Assembly: GCA_018402015.1 (NCBI GenBank) | Contig: JAGYJL010000015.1 | Coordinates: forward strand, 1-41,560 | Length of the DNA stretch: 41,560 nt | Direction: 5' to 3' | Source: Flavobacteriales bacterium | GTDB taxonomy: Bacteria > Bacteroidota > Bacteroidia > UBA10329 | Shown: piece by piece, positions 7,298 to 17,141 of the stretch | How positions within the stretch are numbered: the stretch's first letter is position 1 | Layout: each line of letters begins with the position of its first letter | Program-made: the position numbers and the translations under genes | Notes under the pieces: model-generated | What the model was told of the DNA's origin: nothing | Databases searched by the model: none | Seen by the model: the letters and a program-made list of their open reading frames with translations, nothing else

Positions 7298-8734
7298 TCA
7301 GCGTTTTATGATGAGCAGGTCGTTCTCATCGTAAACAATCTCCAATGCAGTATTACGGAGTTCCTGTATTCGGATAGGCAGATCCAGACTATCAACAGGA
7401 TACGGGTCGCGCCCATCTGTAAGTAGAGCTACATATTCAGCATCATTCAAAACAGGGTAGAGGTAGATTTTTTCCCTATCAGCCAAATGCGGAACGAGCA
7501 CATTACTTGCGGAAATAGCCGCATCACTAGGAATCAGTTCCAATGCACTGTAAATGGCTTCTGTATTCAATCCAGATGAGTAATGCTTTGCTTGGTAGAA
7601 TGCTGTATTCGGTCGTGTTGGATGCCAGTTGAATACTGTGGCCAATCCAATAAAACCAACAAGAATTGGAACTTTCAGATTCGGGAATTCAAATCCTTTC
7701 ATCCACTCAACCATGGCTAAGGCAATGATGGGCGCAAATTCTATCGAATATTGAGAGTAAACACCCCAGTGGGCCGGGTTGGATGAAAGCAGTTTCTGCG
7801 CGTAAATAGGCGCTAACATGATAAGGTAATGAGGTCGGTAGATCAGCGCAATACCACCCGAAACCAGCACCATGAAATGCAGTTGTGATTTCAGCTTAAA
7901 TGTGAGTTCATCGGTCTGCAAACTCTCAAATAGTAGATAGAAAATATGGCGCGGTTTGGTTAGGATCGTCTTTATAACTCCTCCAGATCCATCGCCCAAA
8001 TGACTGTAATTGCCTAAATGATCCGACAGTTTTAAAGGGTTTAAATGTGGCATGATAACCATCTGAACCACAGCGAAGTAAATCACGGTAATTCCAAGTA
8101 AGGTACCCGTCATTAACCAGTTGGTATCCATTGGCTTAACGAGCAGATTTCTAAGTGCAAGCCCAGAAACAATAGCGGCCATCCAAACGGCCATATTCTC
8201 CTTGCAGAGCAATACAAGCACAAAGAATACAATGGCTTTTTTCCAATCCTCTCGTTCAAAGTAGAGGATAAACCAAGGAACGAACATGGCGGCCATTACG
8301 TTGGCGTGCCAGTCGTATGCAAGTGCAGAATAAATTCCCCACATACTGAAGAAAAGCAGTAGAATAAGCTCGGGTTGTAGACCTTTTAGTCTCTCCTTTG
8401 CAAAGCGGTAAACTCCCCAACCACCGAACAGAATAGCAGCTATCTGAAGAATCAGTAGTGTATATGTTCCGAACAGATAATAGAACGGAGAAAGCAGCAT
8501 GACAATGGGCGAGAAATGGTTGCCCAAATGATTGAAGGGCTGTCCGTCTAAACCCAAGGTGAACGTATGCCAATTGAGGTGCGAATAGCTATAAATGCCA
8601 TGCGTGTAGATGCCCAGATCCAAGCCATACGTTCGGAAATTGTAATGATTCACTAACGAAATCAGACAGAACACAGTTCCGTACAGGGCCGTAATGAGCC
8701 AAGCCAGTCTATGGTTTTTGAAATGGGCTAACAT
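7298..8734 (-). CDS. DUF2079 polytopic membrane protein
   Basis: A 478-residue protein with roughly ten membrane segments. The N-terminal part has the DUF2079 signature: NHYNFRTYGLDLGIYTHG followed by LGNHFSPIVMLLSPFYYLFG, with an Asp and His in the first outer loop as in GT-C-like transferases. The C-terminal ~100 residues form a soluble domain on the far side. The family is thought to resemble lipid-linked sugar transferases, but no activity is established. ATG 8734 is preferred over a start at 8779 because a promoter-like TACATTG lies at 8750-8756 and the region farther upstream is a REP-like repeat. It converges with the alpha/beta hydrolase with no gap. Confidence 0.85.
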   Translation of the reverse strand: MLAHFKNHRLAWLITALYGTVFCLISLVNHYNFRTYGLDLGIYTHGIYSYSHLNWHTFTLGLDGQPFNHLGNHFSPIVMLLSPFYYLFGTYTLLILQIAAILFGGWGVYRFAKERLKGLQPELILLLFFSMWGIYSALAYDWHANVMAAMFVPWFILYFEREDWKKAIVFFVLVLLCKENMAVWMAAIVSGLALRNLLVKPMDTNWLMTGTLLGITVIYFAVVQMVIMPHLNPLKLSDHLGNYSHLGDGSGGVIKTILTKPRHIFYLLFESLQTDELTFKLKSQLHFMVLVSGGIALIYRPHYLIMLAPIYAQKLLSSNPAHWGVYSQYSIEFAPIIALAMVEWMKGFEFPNLKVPILVGFIGLATVFNWHPTRPNTAFYQAKHYSSGLNTEAIYSALELIPSDAAISASNVLVPHLADREKIYLYPVLNDAEYVALLTDGRDPYPVDSLDLPIRIQELRNTALEIVYDENDLLIIKR

Positions 8735-8791
8735 CAGGCCGCCAAGGTACAATGTAGGGGCGAAAGAATCTGCCGACACACAGGCATCTCA

Positions 8792-8869
8792 TTTGTCATG
8801 CTGAGGAACGAAGCATCTCTGAGATTTAGCTACGCTGAACTACGTTTCTCGCAAACTCGGAATGACAAA
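8792..8869. repeat. REP-like palindromic element
   Basis: TTTGTCAT at 8792-8799 and ATGACAAA at 8861-8868 are inverted arms; the interior reads GCTGAGGAACGAAGCATCTC. The same kind of core (GAGGAACGAAGCAATCTC) recurs three times in 24905-25050. It lies between the 3' end of fadH and the 5' end of the DUF2079 gene. Confidence 0.7.
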
Positions 8870-8888
8870 AGGATTTGGCCTCACGCCT

Positions 8889-10922
<2,034 letters not shown>

Positions 10923-10930
10923 TCAATAAA

Positions 10931-10946
10931 GCAATGCACGCATTGC
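10931..10946. promoter_or_regulatory. Inverted repeat upstream of fadH (possible operator)
   Basis: GCAATGC-AC-GCATTGC has perfect 7-bp arms and lies 15-30 bp before the fadH start codon, next to a TAATTTG sequence that resembles a -7 element lacking one base. The location suits an operator for a TetR- or GntR-type fatty-acid regulator, but no such regulator is nearby. Confidence 0.45.
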
Positions 10947-11003
10947 AAATTAGGTGTCGCTAATTTCAGCATTATATTGGAAAGACGGGGTTGATCGATA
11001 CAA

Positions 11004-11135
11004 TCAATTATCCTGTTGATCGGTGGGGCCTTTATCGTCCCTTTTGCGAGGTGAGAGTTTGTACATGAGCCAACCAAATCCTAGAATGAGGTGCAGAACG
11101 ATGAGAACGAGAACGATCTTGGTACCAATGCTCAT
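11004..11135 (-). CDS. Small single-pass membrane protein (43 residues)
   Basis: The frame reads MSIGTKIVLVLIVLHLILGF and continues GWLMYKLSPRKRDDKG before a polar tail. Residues ~6-25 are one membrane helix, followed by a conserved-looking YKLSP-R-K motif and a charged cytoplasmic tail. Short flavobacterial proteins of the same shape (helix ending in G-[FW]-x-x-YKLSP) are common, which supports it being real. It lies 87 bp upstream of fadH on the same strand and 46 bp past the esterase gene. Function unknown. Confidence 0.65.
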   Translation of the reverse strand: MSIGTKIVLVLIVLHLILGFGWLMYKLSPRKRDDKGPTDQQDN

Positions 11136-11181
11136 GGCGTGTCAGTTTGATGAAATATAGGAAAGTGGAACTTGGAAAGAA

Positions 11182-12033
11182 CTAGTATTGAGAAAAGAAC
11201 TGCCAGATCAACTCTCCCGATTTGAATCCTTTTGTTCCGCCATTCGGAACTTCGTGACCCATGCCTTCAACCTCATAATACCAAACTTGATTTCCGTTTG
11301 AACTATCTGAATGAATATATGCCGTAGTGATGTCGGAAACTGTAACCGTATCGGTGCTTGTGCAGTTATTCAGGTCAATCCAGAAGTCCATTACTGTTTG
11401 AATATCCGGAGCGCCTCCCCAACCGCCATCGGTGTTCATGGTTCCATCAGAAGGAACGATATTATCATTGGTACCAGATACCTGCAGGATCGGTGCGGTT
11501 TGAATGATGTTTCTGTTCTCCCATGTATAACCGCTCATGGTGCCAATAATGGAAGCAGCGGCTTTGAACACCTGAGGTGCTTCGGCAACCAAGGCATAAC
11601 TCATAAAACCACCGTTAGAAATTCCACTCGTAAATGTTCTTGCCGGGTCGAGCGAATACTCGCTCTGAAGCGCAATTGCCAAGGCAGATAAGAATCCGAT
11701 ATCATCCGTATCACTCAGTTCCAATCGGGCATTCCAATGTGGCGTACTGCTGTTATCTAAAGATCCTTGTGGATAACATACCACAAAGCCATTGGCATCT
11801 GCCAGTTCATTCAAATTCAGTGCAGCATCAACATGCTTGGCATATCCGGTGTAACCGTGCAATGCAAAGACCAATGGAGCGTTTTCGGGCAAATTCTCTG
11901 GCACATGTATCAAATATTGGCGTTCTGCGCCATCGTAATTGAATTCAATACAATCCCCACAGAACCAATTTTCCTTGTTGCACGAACTTATGGCTGTAGA
12001 CAGGAAGAAAAGAAGTAAAAGACGATTAAGCAT
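11182..12033 (-). CDS. Lipoprotein esterase of the PHB-depolymerase/LpqC type
   Basis: A 283-residue protein with a lipoprotein signal: hydrophobic residues 3-15 followed by SSC with Cys18, so it is probably attached to the outer membrane. The alpha/beta-hydrolase domain has ALHGYTG (oxyanion region, ~57-63), nucleophile Ser139 in GISNGG, Asp190 in GTNDN and His260 in GMGHEVP. This is the esterase_PHB/feruloyl-esterase-like family. Substrate could be a polyester or an esterified polysaccharide. ATG 12033 gives a normal signal peptide; a start at 12105 would add 24 non-signal residues. Confidence 0.88.
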   Translation of the reverse strand: MLNRLLLLFFLSTAISSCNKENWFCGDCIEFNYDGAERQYLIHVPENLPENAPLVFALHGYTGYAKHVDAALNLNELADANGFVVCYPQGSLDNSSTPHWNARLELSDTDDIGFLSALAIALQSEYSLDPARTFTSGISNGGFMSYALVAEAPQVFKAAASIIGTMSGYTWENRNIIQTAPILQVSGTNDNIVPSDGTMNTDGGWGGAPDIQTVMDFWIDLNNCTSTDTVTVSDITTAYIHSDSSNGNQVWYYEVEGMGHEVPNGGTKGFKSGELIWQFFSQY

Positions 12034-12153
12034 TCGGTTCTGAACTTTGAAAGAGGCGGAAAAATAGAAGTTTTCCACTAACGACAGGCTTTTCCCGACA
12101 AACAACCAAACGATGGAGGCAGGAATTCGGTATCAGTACCAAAACACATGATC

Positions 12154-12753
12154 ATGAAAAAGATCGTCCTTCTTATTGCTCCAAGTCTGTTCCTGTTAAC
12201 CTCGTTCGGTCCAACAGCACAAGTTGACACGTTCTCGTACGAAGTTTCGCTTGATGGTCGATCCATTGGAACGTATATGGTAAGCAGAACGGATATTGAC
12301 GGAGCTTCAACCATAAGAGTAGAGAACAACATGGCTGCAGGACTTATCCGTAAAGCGGAGCATAGGTCGGTTTTGCTCAGTCTGTATGACGGGAAGAATC
12401 TGGTTTCCTCTGAACTTAAAACGTGGGTGAATGATAAGTTGGAATCTACTTCAGAATTGCGCTGGGATGGAGAGCAGTACCTGAAGCAGGATGGAGAGCA
12501 GATAGTAGAGATCGCTCGGCAATTGGTCAGTTACAGTTCTGCCAGTGTTTTTTTCGAAGAACCGTTGAATAGAACAAGCTTATTTTACGAGAAGTACGGA
12601 ACCGAACTGAACGTAGAAACAATCGGTGAGCACAGATATGAAGTGAAACTTCCAAATGGTAGCAAAGAGCAATACACGTATCAGGATGGAGAAGTGGTAA
12701 TGGTAGAAGTGGTACAGACCTTTGCTACCATCAGTTTGATAAAGAACAGTTAA
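12154..12753 (+). CDS. Secreted protein, DUF6134-like
   Basis: About 199 residues. A signal peptide (MKKIVLLIAPSLFLLTSFG) is followed by a beta-rich domain beginning VDTFSYEVSLDGRSIGTYMV, which resembles the DUF6134 family of periplasmic Bacteroidetes proteins. No catalytic motif or cysteine pattern is seen. An ATG two codons upstream at 12148 is an equally possible start. It is transcribed away from the esterase lipoprotein with ~120 bp between starts and ends at a strong terminator, so it is a single-gene unit. Confidence 0.7.
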   Translation: MKKIVLLIAPSLFLLTSFGPTAQVDTFSYEVSLDGRSIGTYMVSRTDIDGASTIRVENNMAAGLIRKAEHRSVLLSLYDGKNLVSSELKTWVNDKLESTSELRWDGEQYLKQDGEQIVEIARQLVSYSSASVFFEEPLNRTSLFYEKYGTELNVETIGEHRYEVKLPNGSKEQYTYQDGEVVMVEVVQTFATISLIKNS

Positions 12754-12780
12754 GTTTTTTCATTGTCAACGTTGATCTTA

Positions 12781-12805
12781 AGCGGCCGAAAGGCCGCTTT
12801 TTTTT
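12781..12805 (+). terminator. Rho-independent terminator after the DUF6134-like gene
   Basis: AGCGGCC-GAAA-GGCCGCT followed by eight T residues: a perfect 7-bp stem with a GNRA tetraloop and a T run, 28 bp past the stop codon. Confidence 0.92.
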
Positions 12806-12881
12806 GATTCTGCTTCTTTGGAAAGTTTAAATCTAAAAGGAATAGAACACTGTATTCCATGGGTAGATCGATCTGTTCAAG

Positions 12882-12889
12882 TACCTTTG
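12882..12889 (+). promoter_or_regulatory. Bacteroidetes-type -7 element upstream of the Crp/Fnr gene
   Basis: TACCTTTG matches the TAnnTTTG consensus exactly. No clear TTG occurs at the matching -33 position. Transcription from here would give a 5' leader of about 100 nt before the ATG at 12999. Confidence 0.5.
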
Positions 12890-12998
12890 TGCCATAAGTT
12901 CTGGTTGAAAAGAAGCAGTTGATAATAAAGTAAATGCCAGCTCGTTCACTTTGCCGTTAATTGTTGTTGAGCAACAGGTGATTTTATAGAATAGAACC

Positions 12999-13607
12999 AT
13001 GGAAAATGTATTAGAAAACGTAGAAGGAGCAATTGCCCTGCAAAGCTACATTCAAGGCATCGTAGACTTCAATGATGACGAAATGGAGACCATCATGTCT
13101 CATTTCGAGCCTATGTCGCTACCCGCAGGGGAGTATTTTGTAGATGAGGGTCTGGTGTGCAAGCACATCGGATTCATTGTAAAAGGATACGTGCGTAGCT
13201 ACTATGAGATAAACGAAGGCGAGGTGACCACAATGGTCAACACCAAGCACAATATCGTTACGGCTCACACAAGCTTTACGCTACAGCGTCCGTCCATGCA
13301 ATACATACAGGCCATTACAGACAGCGAACTGTTGGTGCTGAGCTATGAGAGCATGCAGAAGTTGTACGATCAAGTTCCAAAGTGGGACCGATTGGGACGC
13401 ATTATCAACGAACGTGTTTACGGCTATATCGAAGGCAGAGTGGTAGACTATTTGAGTCTCAGTCCGGAGGAACGCTATCGAAAGATGCTGAAGGAAAATG
13501 CAAAACTCATTCAGAATGTACCGCTACGTTATATCGCTTCCATGCTTGGAATTACGCCAGAAACGCTAAGTCGTATCAGAAACAAAGTGAAGAAAGACGA
13601 TGCGTAG
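12999..13607 (+). CDS. Crp/Fnr-family transcriptional regulator
   Basis: A 202-residue protein with an N-terminal cyclic-nucleotide-binding-like jelly roll (residues ~25-120: LPAGEYFVDEGLVCKHIGFI, GYVRSYYEINEGE), a long dimer helix and a short C-terminal HTH (~168-196: LRYIASMLGITPETLSRIRN). The standard cAMP-binding RxS signature is not seen, so the ligand is unknown; no Fe-S cysteine cluster is present. Many Flavobacteriales have several such regulators. Expression may use the promoter-like site at 12882. The next gene starts 12 bp downstream, so the two may be co-transcribed. Confidence 0.9.
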   Translation: MENVLENVEGAIALQSYIQGIVDFNDDEMETIMSHFEPMSLPAGEYFVDEGLVCKHIGFIVKGYVRSYYEINEGEVTTMVNTKHNIVTAHTSFTLQRPSMQYIQAITDSELLVLSYESMQKLYDQVPKWDRLGRIINERVYGYIEGRVVDYLSLSPEERYRKMLKENAKLIQNVPLRYIASMLGITPETLSRIRNKVKKDDA

Positions 13608-13619
13608 TATCTTGGCGCA

Positions 13620-14669
13620 ATGAGATTTAGAAAACAACTTTTAGCCCTGTTCGCACTTTGCGGATGGGGCTTTTTTGTTGCTGTCGGTCAGCAGCTCCGA
13701 GTTCAAAACAAGTCTGTCATTCCTGTTTTGACCCATAAGGATGGTGTAACCAAAGCCAATATTCGCGGGCTTTTCCTTGTGAACGATTCCATTGGCTGGG
13801 CCAGCGGTTCTGGCGGAACATTTCTTCGAATGACAGATGGTGAAACTTGGACTTCAGACACGATTTCGGGCTACACGCACTTGGATTTTCGCGATGTGCA
13901 CGCCTTTGATGAAAACACCGCATTGCTCATGGCAGCAGGCGAGGAGGGAAGGATTCTGAGAACAGAAGATGGTGGCGTTTCGTGGGTTGAAGTTTACACC
14001 CGTTTGGATTCAGGAATTTTCTTGGATGGAATGGACTTTCACGGTAAAGTCGGTTTTTGCTATGGCGATCCTATTGATGGAAAATTTGTTCTGATTCGTT
14101 CTGAAGATCACGGGAAAACGTGGATAGAAGTTTCGGTGGAAAACCTCCCTGTAGCATTGGCAAAAGAAGCTGGTTTTGCAGCAAGTGGAACGGGAATGTT
14201 GGCTTTAGAAAAGATAAGCCTCATTGCAACTGGAGGAGATTCCGTTGCTCGGGTTATGAGAACATATTCAGGTCAAGGAGCATGGGAAATGTTCAATACT
14301 CCAATACGCTCGGCAGAAGGTTGCGGCATATTCTCCATTACCGAAGCAAAGCAAACAATTGTTGCTGTAGGCGGCTGCTATTTGGATAGTACAAGCTCGG
14401 AAGCAAACTGCGCCATTTCTACAGATTGGGGCAAAACTTGGCAATTGATAACCGAAAATCAACCAAGGGGCTATCGCTCTTGCGTTGCATATTCTCGTCA
14501 ATCCAATGTGTTGATCGCATGCGGGAGAACCGGTTCGGAGTATTCTACAGACCAAGGTTTGAACTGGATTCCGCTATCGGATGAAGGCTACTATACTTGC
14601 TCGCTGGCAGATTCTACGGGTTGGTTCATGGGCAAACGCGGGAAAATGGCCAAACTCAGCTTCCGCTAG
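13620..14669 (+). CDS. YCF48/BNR-repeat beta-propeller protein (secreted)
   Basis: A 349-residue exported protein (signal peptide ~residues 1-23, cleaved near VGQQ). The rest is built of BNR/sortilin-like repeats, with recurring S-x-D-x-G-x-T-W motifs: RTEDGGVSW, RSEDHGKTW, STDWGKTW and STDQGLNW. This predicts a beta-propeller of the YCF48/HCF136 or sialidase-like kind. No sialidase catalytic Arg triad is clear, so it is more likely a binding or assembly protein. It starts 12 bp after the Crp/Fnr regulator and converges with the aminotransferase gene, overlapping its 3' end by 4 bp. Confidence 0.85.
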   Translation: MRFRKQLLALFALCGWGFFVAVGQQLRVQNKSVIPVLTHKDGVTKANIRGLFLVNDSIGWASGSGGTFLRMTDGETWTSDTISGYTHLDFRDVHAFDENTALLMAAGEEGRILRTEDGGVSWVEVYTRLDSGIFLDGMDFHGKVGFCYGDPIDGKFVLIRSEDHGKTWIEVSVENLPVALAKEAGFAASGTGMLALEKISLIATGGDSVARVMRTYSGQGAWEMFNTPIRSAEGCGIFSITEAKQTIVAVGGCYLDSTSSEANCAISTDWGKTWQLITENQPRGYRSCVAYSRQSNVLIACGRTGSEYSTDQGLNWIPLSDEGYYTCSLADSTGWFMGKRGKMAKLSFR

Positions 14670-15829
14670 GAAAGCAGTTCGGTGGTATTTCTAATTTCTG
14701 CGAGCGCAGCAAAGAGCTTATCCAACTCTTCCTGCGTATTGTATCCTTGAAAGCTATAGCGGATATAACTTTTATTGCCATGCATGAAAACAGGAATTTC
14801 AATTCTGTACTTGTCGTAAAGCAATGTTCCCAGTCTGACCGTGTCTGGACAGTTGATCTCCAAACTGCACATTTGAACTAGAAATTCATCCGATGCAGGG
14901 CAAAGCATTGTTGCATTTGCCGCTTCCGCGAAACGCTGGTAGTTGGCCTGAGCTATCTTTCTGCAGCTATCAGATACGGTTTCCCAATCGAACTCTTTTC
15001 TGAACTCCATTGCTTTTGGAATGGTGAGGAATGCAGCGATATCTCGGGTTCCTTGCAATTGGTGGTAATCAATGAATTGTGAGTGAGAAGGGGTTTCGCT
15101 TTGGTAGCCCCAACTGATGACCAACGGATCGAACAGCTCTTGCAACGCTCGGTTCACGTACAGAAAAGAACAGCCTTTTGGGGTGAGCAACCATTTGTGG
15201 CAAGCACCCGTGTAGATGTCGGCCTGCAGCGTGGATAGATCCAACGGAATCTGACCGGGAGCATGCGCCCCATCAACAATCGTTATCAGCCCTTTCTGCT
15301 TTGCAATGGCGCAAATTTCCTCTACAGGAAGGCGCAAAGCTGTTGAACTGGTAATGTGACTGATGAAAATGGCTTTGGTCTTCGATGTGAGGCCTTGGAA
15401 GAACTCGTCTATGATCTGCTGTTTGCTGGTAACAGGTACAGTTATCTTCTGTTGAACGTACTTGGCCCCGGCTTTTTTGCAGTAGTAGTTCCATGTGCGG
15501 TCCATGGCGCCATATTCCAGATCGGTACATAGAATCTCATCGCCATTTTTCAGCGGAAAACTCTTTGCAATGATGTTCATGGCGTAGCTCGGATTCATCA
15601 CCAGAACCACATCGTCCTTATCGCATCCAATAAATTCTCCCAATGCTTTTCTCGATTGTTCTAGAAGGATCGGGCCTTGCTTCACAAAGAAATTCACGGT
15701 ATTCTTCTCCAACTCCAGTTGCCATTTCTGATAATCTTCAAAAATGGGTTTCGGACAGGCTCCGAAAGAACCGTGGTTCAGATGTATGATGTCTGGATTG
15801 AGAAGGAATTGGGAGCGTATATTTTCCAT
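14666..15829 (-). CDS. Class V aminotransferase (isopenicillin-N-epimerase-like)
   Basis: A 387-residue PLP enzyme of fold type I, class V. Key features: HLNHGSFGACP near the N-terminus, Asp in IVDGAHAPGQ that pairs with the PLP pyridine, and the Schiff-base Lys in TGACHKWLLTPKG. The HKW motif and length match the isopenicillin N epimerase/cysteine desulfurase-like subgroup. No Fe-S-related genes are nearby, so a housekeeping IscS role is unlikely; the substrate is unknown. ATG 15829 is fixed by the consensus -7 element at 15847-15854, which lies inside the longer frame from 15868. Confidence 0.9.
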   Translation of the reverse strand: MENIRSQFLLNPDIIHLNHGSFGACPKPIFEDYQKWQLELEKNTVNFFVKQGPILLEQSRKALGEFIGCDKDDVVLVMNPSYAMNIIAKSFPLKNGDEILCTDLEYGAMDRTWNYYCKKAGAKYVQQKITVPVTSKQQIIDEFFQGLTSKTKAIFISHITSSTALRLPVEEICAIAKQKGLITIVDGAHAPGQIPLDLSTLQADIYTGACHKWLLTPKGCSFLYVNRALQELFDPLVISWGYQSETPSHSQFIDYHQLQGTRDIAAFLTIPKAMEFRKEFDWETVSDSCRKIAQANYQRFAEAANATMLCPASDEFLVQMCSLEINCPDTVRLGTLLYDKYRIEIPVFMHGNKSYIRYSFQGYNTQEELDKLFAALAEIRNTTELLS

Positions 15830-15846
15830 AACGTGAGCGTAGAAAA

Positions 15847-15854
15847 CAAATGTA
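15847..15854 (-). promoter_or_regulatory. -7 promoter element of the aminotransferase gene
   Basis: The minus strand reads TACATTTG, an exact TAnnTTTG match, ending 17 bp before the ATG at 15829. This gives a very short leader and argues against the upstream alternative start. No good TTG is found 19 bp upstream. Confidence 0.6.
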
Positions 15855-15880
15855 GTCTTGTACGGCAAAACCTATGGTGT

Positions 15881-15962
15881 CAAAGACCTCCGAGGTTTTG
15901 CTTACCTCGGAGCCTGTTACCTCGGGTCAGTTTGAGTATCCGCCCGAGGCGGATGTATCGAG
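15881..15962. repeat. Two REP-like hairpins in a row
   Basis: First, CTCCGAGG (15888-15895) and CCTCGGAG (15905-15912) are perfect arms of a hairpin with a 9-nt loop; a further CCTCGGG follows. Second, ATCCGCC-CGA-GGCGGAT lies at about 15939-15955, and on the minus strand it sits in the context CTCGATACATCC...ACTCAAACTGAC. The second type is seen again near 24085-24110 and, without the GC stem, at 24607-24643. Confidence 0.65.
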
Positions 15963-15974
15963 AACGAGGAAAGG

Positions 15975-16019
15975 AAAAAAGAAAACCCCTACTCTTAGTG
16001 CCATCGAGCAAGGGTTTTC
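15975..16019 (-). terminator. Terminator-like hairpin on the minus strand
   Basis: On the minus strand GAAAACCC (16012-16019) and GGGTTTTC (15981-15988) form a perfect 8-bp stem with a 23-nt loop, followed by six T residues. It would end transcripts coming from the lipoprotein gene at 16400-16729 through the structured 16040-16380 region, before the aminotransferase promoter. Confidence 0.5.
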
Positions 16020-16038
16020 AAAAACTAGAAAACATACA

Positions 16039-16273
16039 CTTCTAACGCAGGCGGTTTGGGTTTATTGTACGGAGTACGCGTTGCGATGGGGTGAATGAGC
16101 GCCATTTGCTTGGCACTTGGTCACGCGTCACAGACGCGCGCCATCTGTGGGGATATGCTGCGTTACAAAAAGCGATTGACGCAAAAGCATGCCAAGACCC
16201 AAAAGAATCATTCGGAAGGGGAAAGCCCCATGTATGGTTAGAACCGCATGAGGCTGATACCGTTACCCAAACC
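16039..16273 (-). other. Intergenic block with nested long-range inverted repeats
   Basis: Several exact complementary pairs lie in this non-coding stretch: TTCTAAC (16040-16046) with GTTAGAA (16237-16243); GGTTTGGGT (16053-16061) with ACCCAAACC (16265-16273); CTTGGCA (16109-16115) with TGCCAAG (16190-16196); the palindrome around 16124-16140; and GGGG-AAAG-CCCC near 16218-16229. The first two pairs cross and would form a pseudoknot-like arrangement. It may be a structured RNA, a decayed element end, or a recombination site. A terminator-like hairpin follows on the minus side. The short open frame at 16091-16330 has no recognisable product. No known RNA family was recognised with confidence. 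Confidence 0.4.
16122..16143. repeat. 22-bp palindrome-containing repeat, copy 1
   Basis: CACGCGTCAC-A-GACGCGCGCC plus a final A. A second copy at 19019-19040 differs only by A/T at the central base. The inner CGCGTC...GACGCG is an inverted repeat. Confidence 0.8.
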
Positions 16274-16360
16274 TATTCACTCAGCAAAGGCAAACCGACC
16301 GAAGGAGCTTGCCCTGAGCTTTTACATTGAGCTTGTCGAAGTGTTGTCGAAGGGCTAAGT

Positions 16361-16395
16361 GCAACGCCTTTGGAACACTTGCCCGACTGGGGGGA
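16361..16395. repeat. Island boundary repeat, copy 1 (short)
   Basis: Contains TTGGAACACTTGCCCGACTG followed by GGGG and resembles the 3' part of the longer copies at 18920-18996 and 19966-20040 (shared core TTGGAACACTTtCCCGAgcG). Just before it, at 16300-16355, is REP-like sequence (CCCTGAGCTT..., GAGCTTGTCGAAG, GTCGAAGGGC). It ends 5 bp before the stop codon of the lipoprotein gene. Confidence 0.65.
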
Positions 16396-16399
16396 TAAA

Positions 16400-16729
16400 T
16401 TAAAGTATTAGGGTTGATTTAGTTATATTCCTTGATGATCTAGAATTTGAAACTGTTAGATCAATTGCCCTATTAAACGTTCCAGTTAACGGCAGTACCA
16501 CAAAGCGCTCTGTTGAAGAGTTGCCATTTCCAAGCATCGTTAAACCCTGTTGGGGCGTCCATAGATATTCATCTACATTTTCACTACAAGAGGCATCTAA
16601 AAAAATTGTATCGCCCACTAAATAGGCCTCTTGATCAAACTCAGCGCATACGGAAACACTATTTTTACTGCATGAACTAAAATGAATTGTTAGCAAGAGT
16701 AGGGCTGCTTTAGGAATAAGATTTTTCAT
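16400..16729 (-). CDS. Small lipoprotein with PKD-like fold
   Basis: A 109-residue protein with a lipoprotein signal (hydrophobic residues 8-16, lipobox SSC with Cys20). The mature part resembles one PKD/Ig-like beta-sandwich domain: YLVGDTIFLDAS near the start and DEYLWTPQQG as the usual YxW strand. No enzyme motif. Probably a surface or periplasmic binding protein of unknown role. The upstream ~410 bp is AT-rich and gene-free, and the gene is followed by a boundary repeat and a structured block, so it looks like a self-contained accessory unit. Confidence 0.65.
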   Translation of the reverse strand: MKNLIPKAALLLLTIHFSSCSKNSVSVCAEFDQEAYLVGDTIFLDASCSENVDEYLWTPQQGLTMLGNGNSSTERFVVLPLTGTFNRAIDLTVSNSRSSRNITKSTLIL

Positions 16730-17141
16730 CGTTATGTAATTAAGATTGTATAGGTAATTATTAATTTATTGCGTTTGTTTTTGAACACCCAAAGACAATT
16801 CAATATTGCCGAAAATAAATATTTTTTTTGCTAAATATAAATCGCATCAACGTAAAAATATGATGTGAATCATTATAAATACTCCAAATTTATCTATGAT
16901 GAATAGGGAGTTGTAACATCAGACCATTAGTGTGAGATAAAAATTCAAAATGAATATCTGTGCGTTGGCACATTTTTCGCATGAATCACAACGATCAGTA
17001 TATGAAAGTAGGCAAACACAAGGCACCTAGCTTTCGGTTAAATACCTATTCTGACACACGGCACCGGTCTTCATTTTACTCCCATTTTGGCTATTTGTTT
17101 ACACCCATTTTTTGGAAGTACTTTTATTTCTTTTTACTATA
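16730..17141. other. AT-rich intergenic region without a recognisable gene
   Basis: 412 bp, clearly richer in A and T than the neighbourhood, including a T8 run near 16822. Short open frames are present but none has a start context, signal peptide or family resemblance. No strong inverted repeat or consensus promoter was seen. It separates the lipoprotein gene from the 3' end of the amidohydrolase gene. Confidence 0.5.

Noticed and set aside
16201..16273. Group II intron domain V/VI 3' end
   Set aside because: The hairpin around GGGG-AAAG-CCCC has a similar outline, but the catalytic AGC triad is not matched, no intron-encoded reverse transcriptase is present, and no 5' GUGYG boundary could be placed.
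16091..16330. A 79-codon plus-strand gene in the structured block
   Set aside because: It runs through the 22-bp repeat and REP-like sequence, has no recognisable domain, and its composition follows the repeats.
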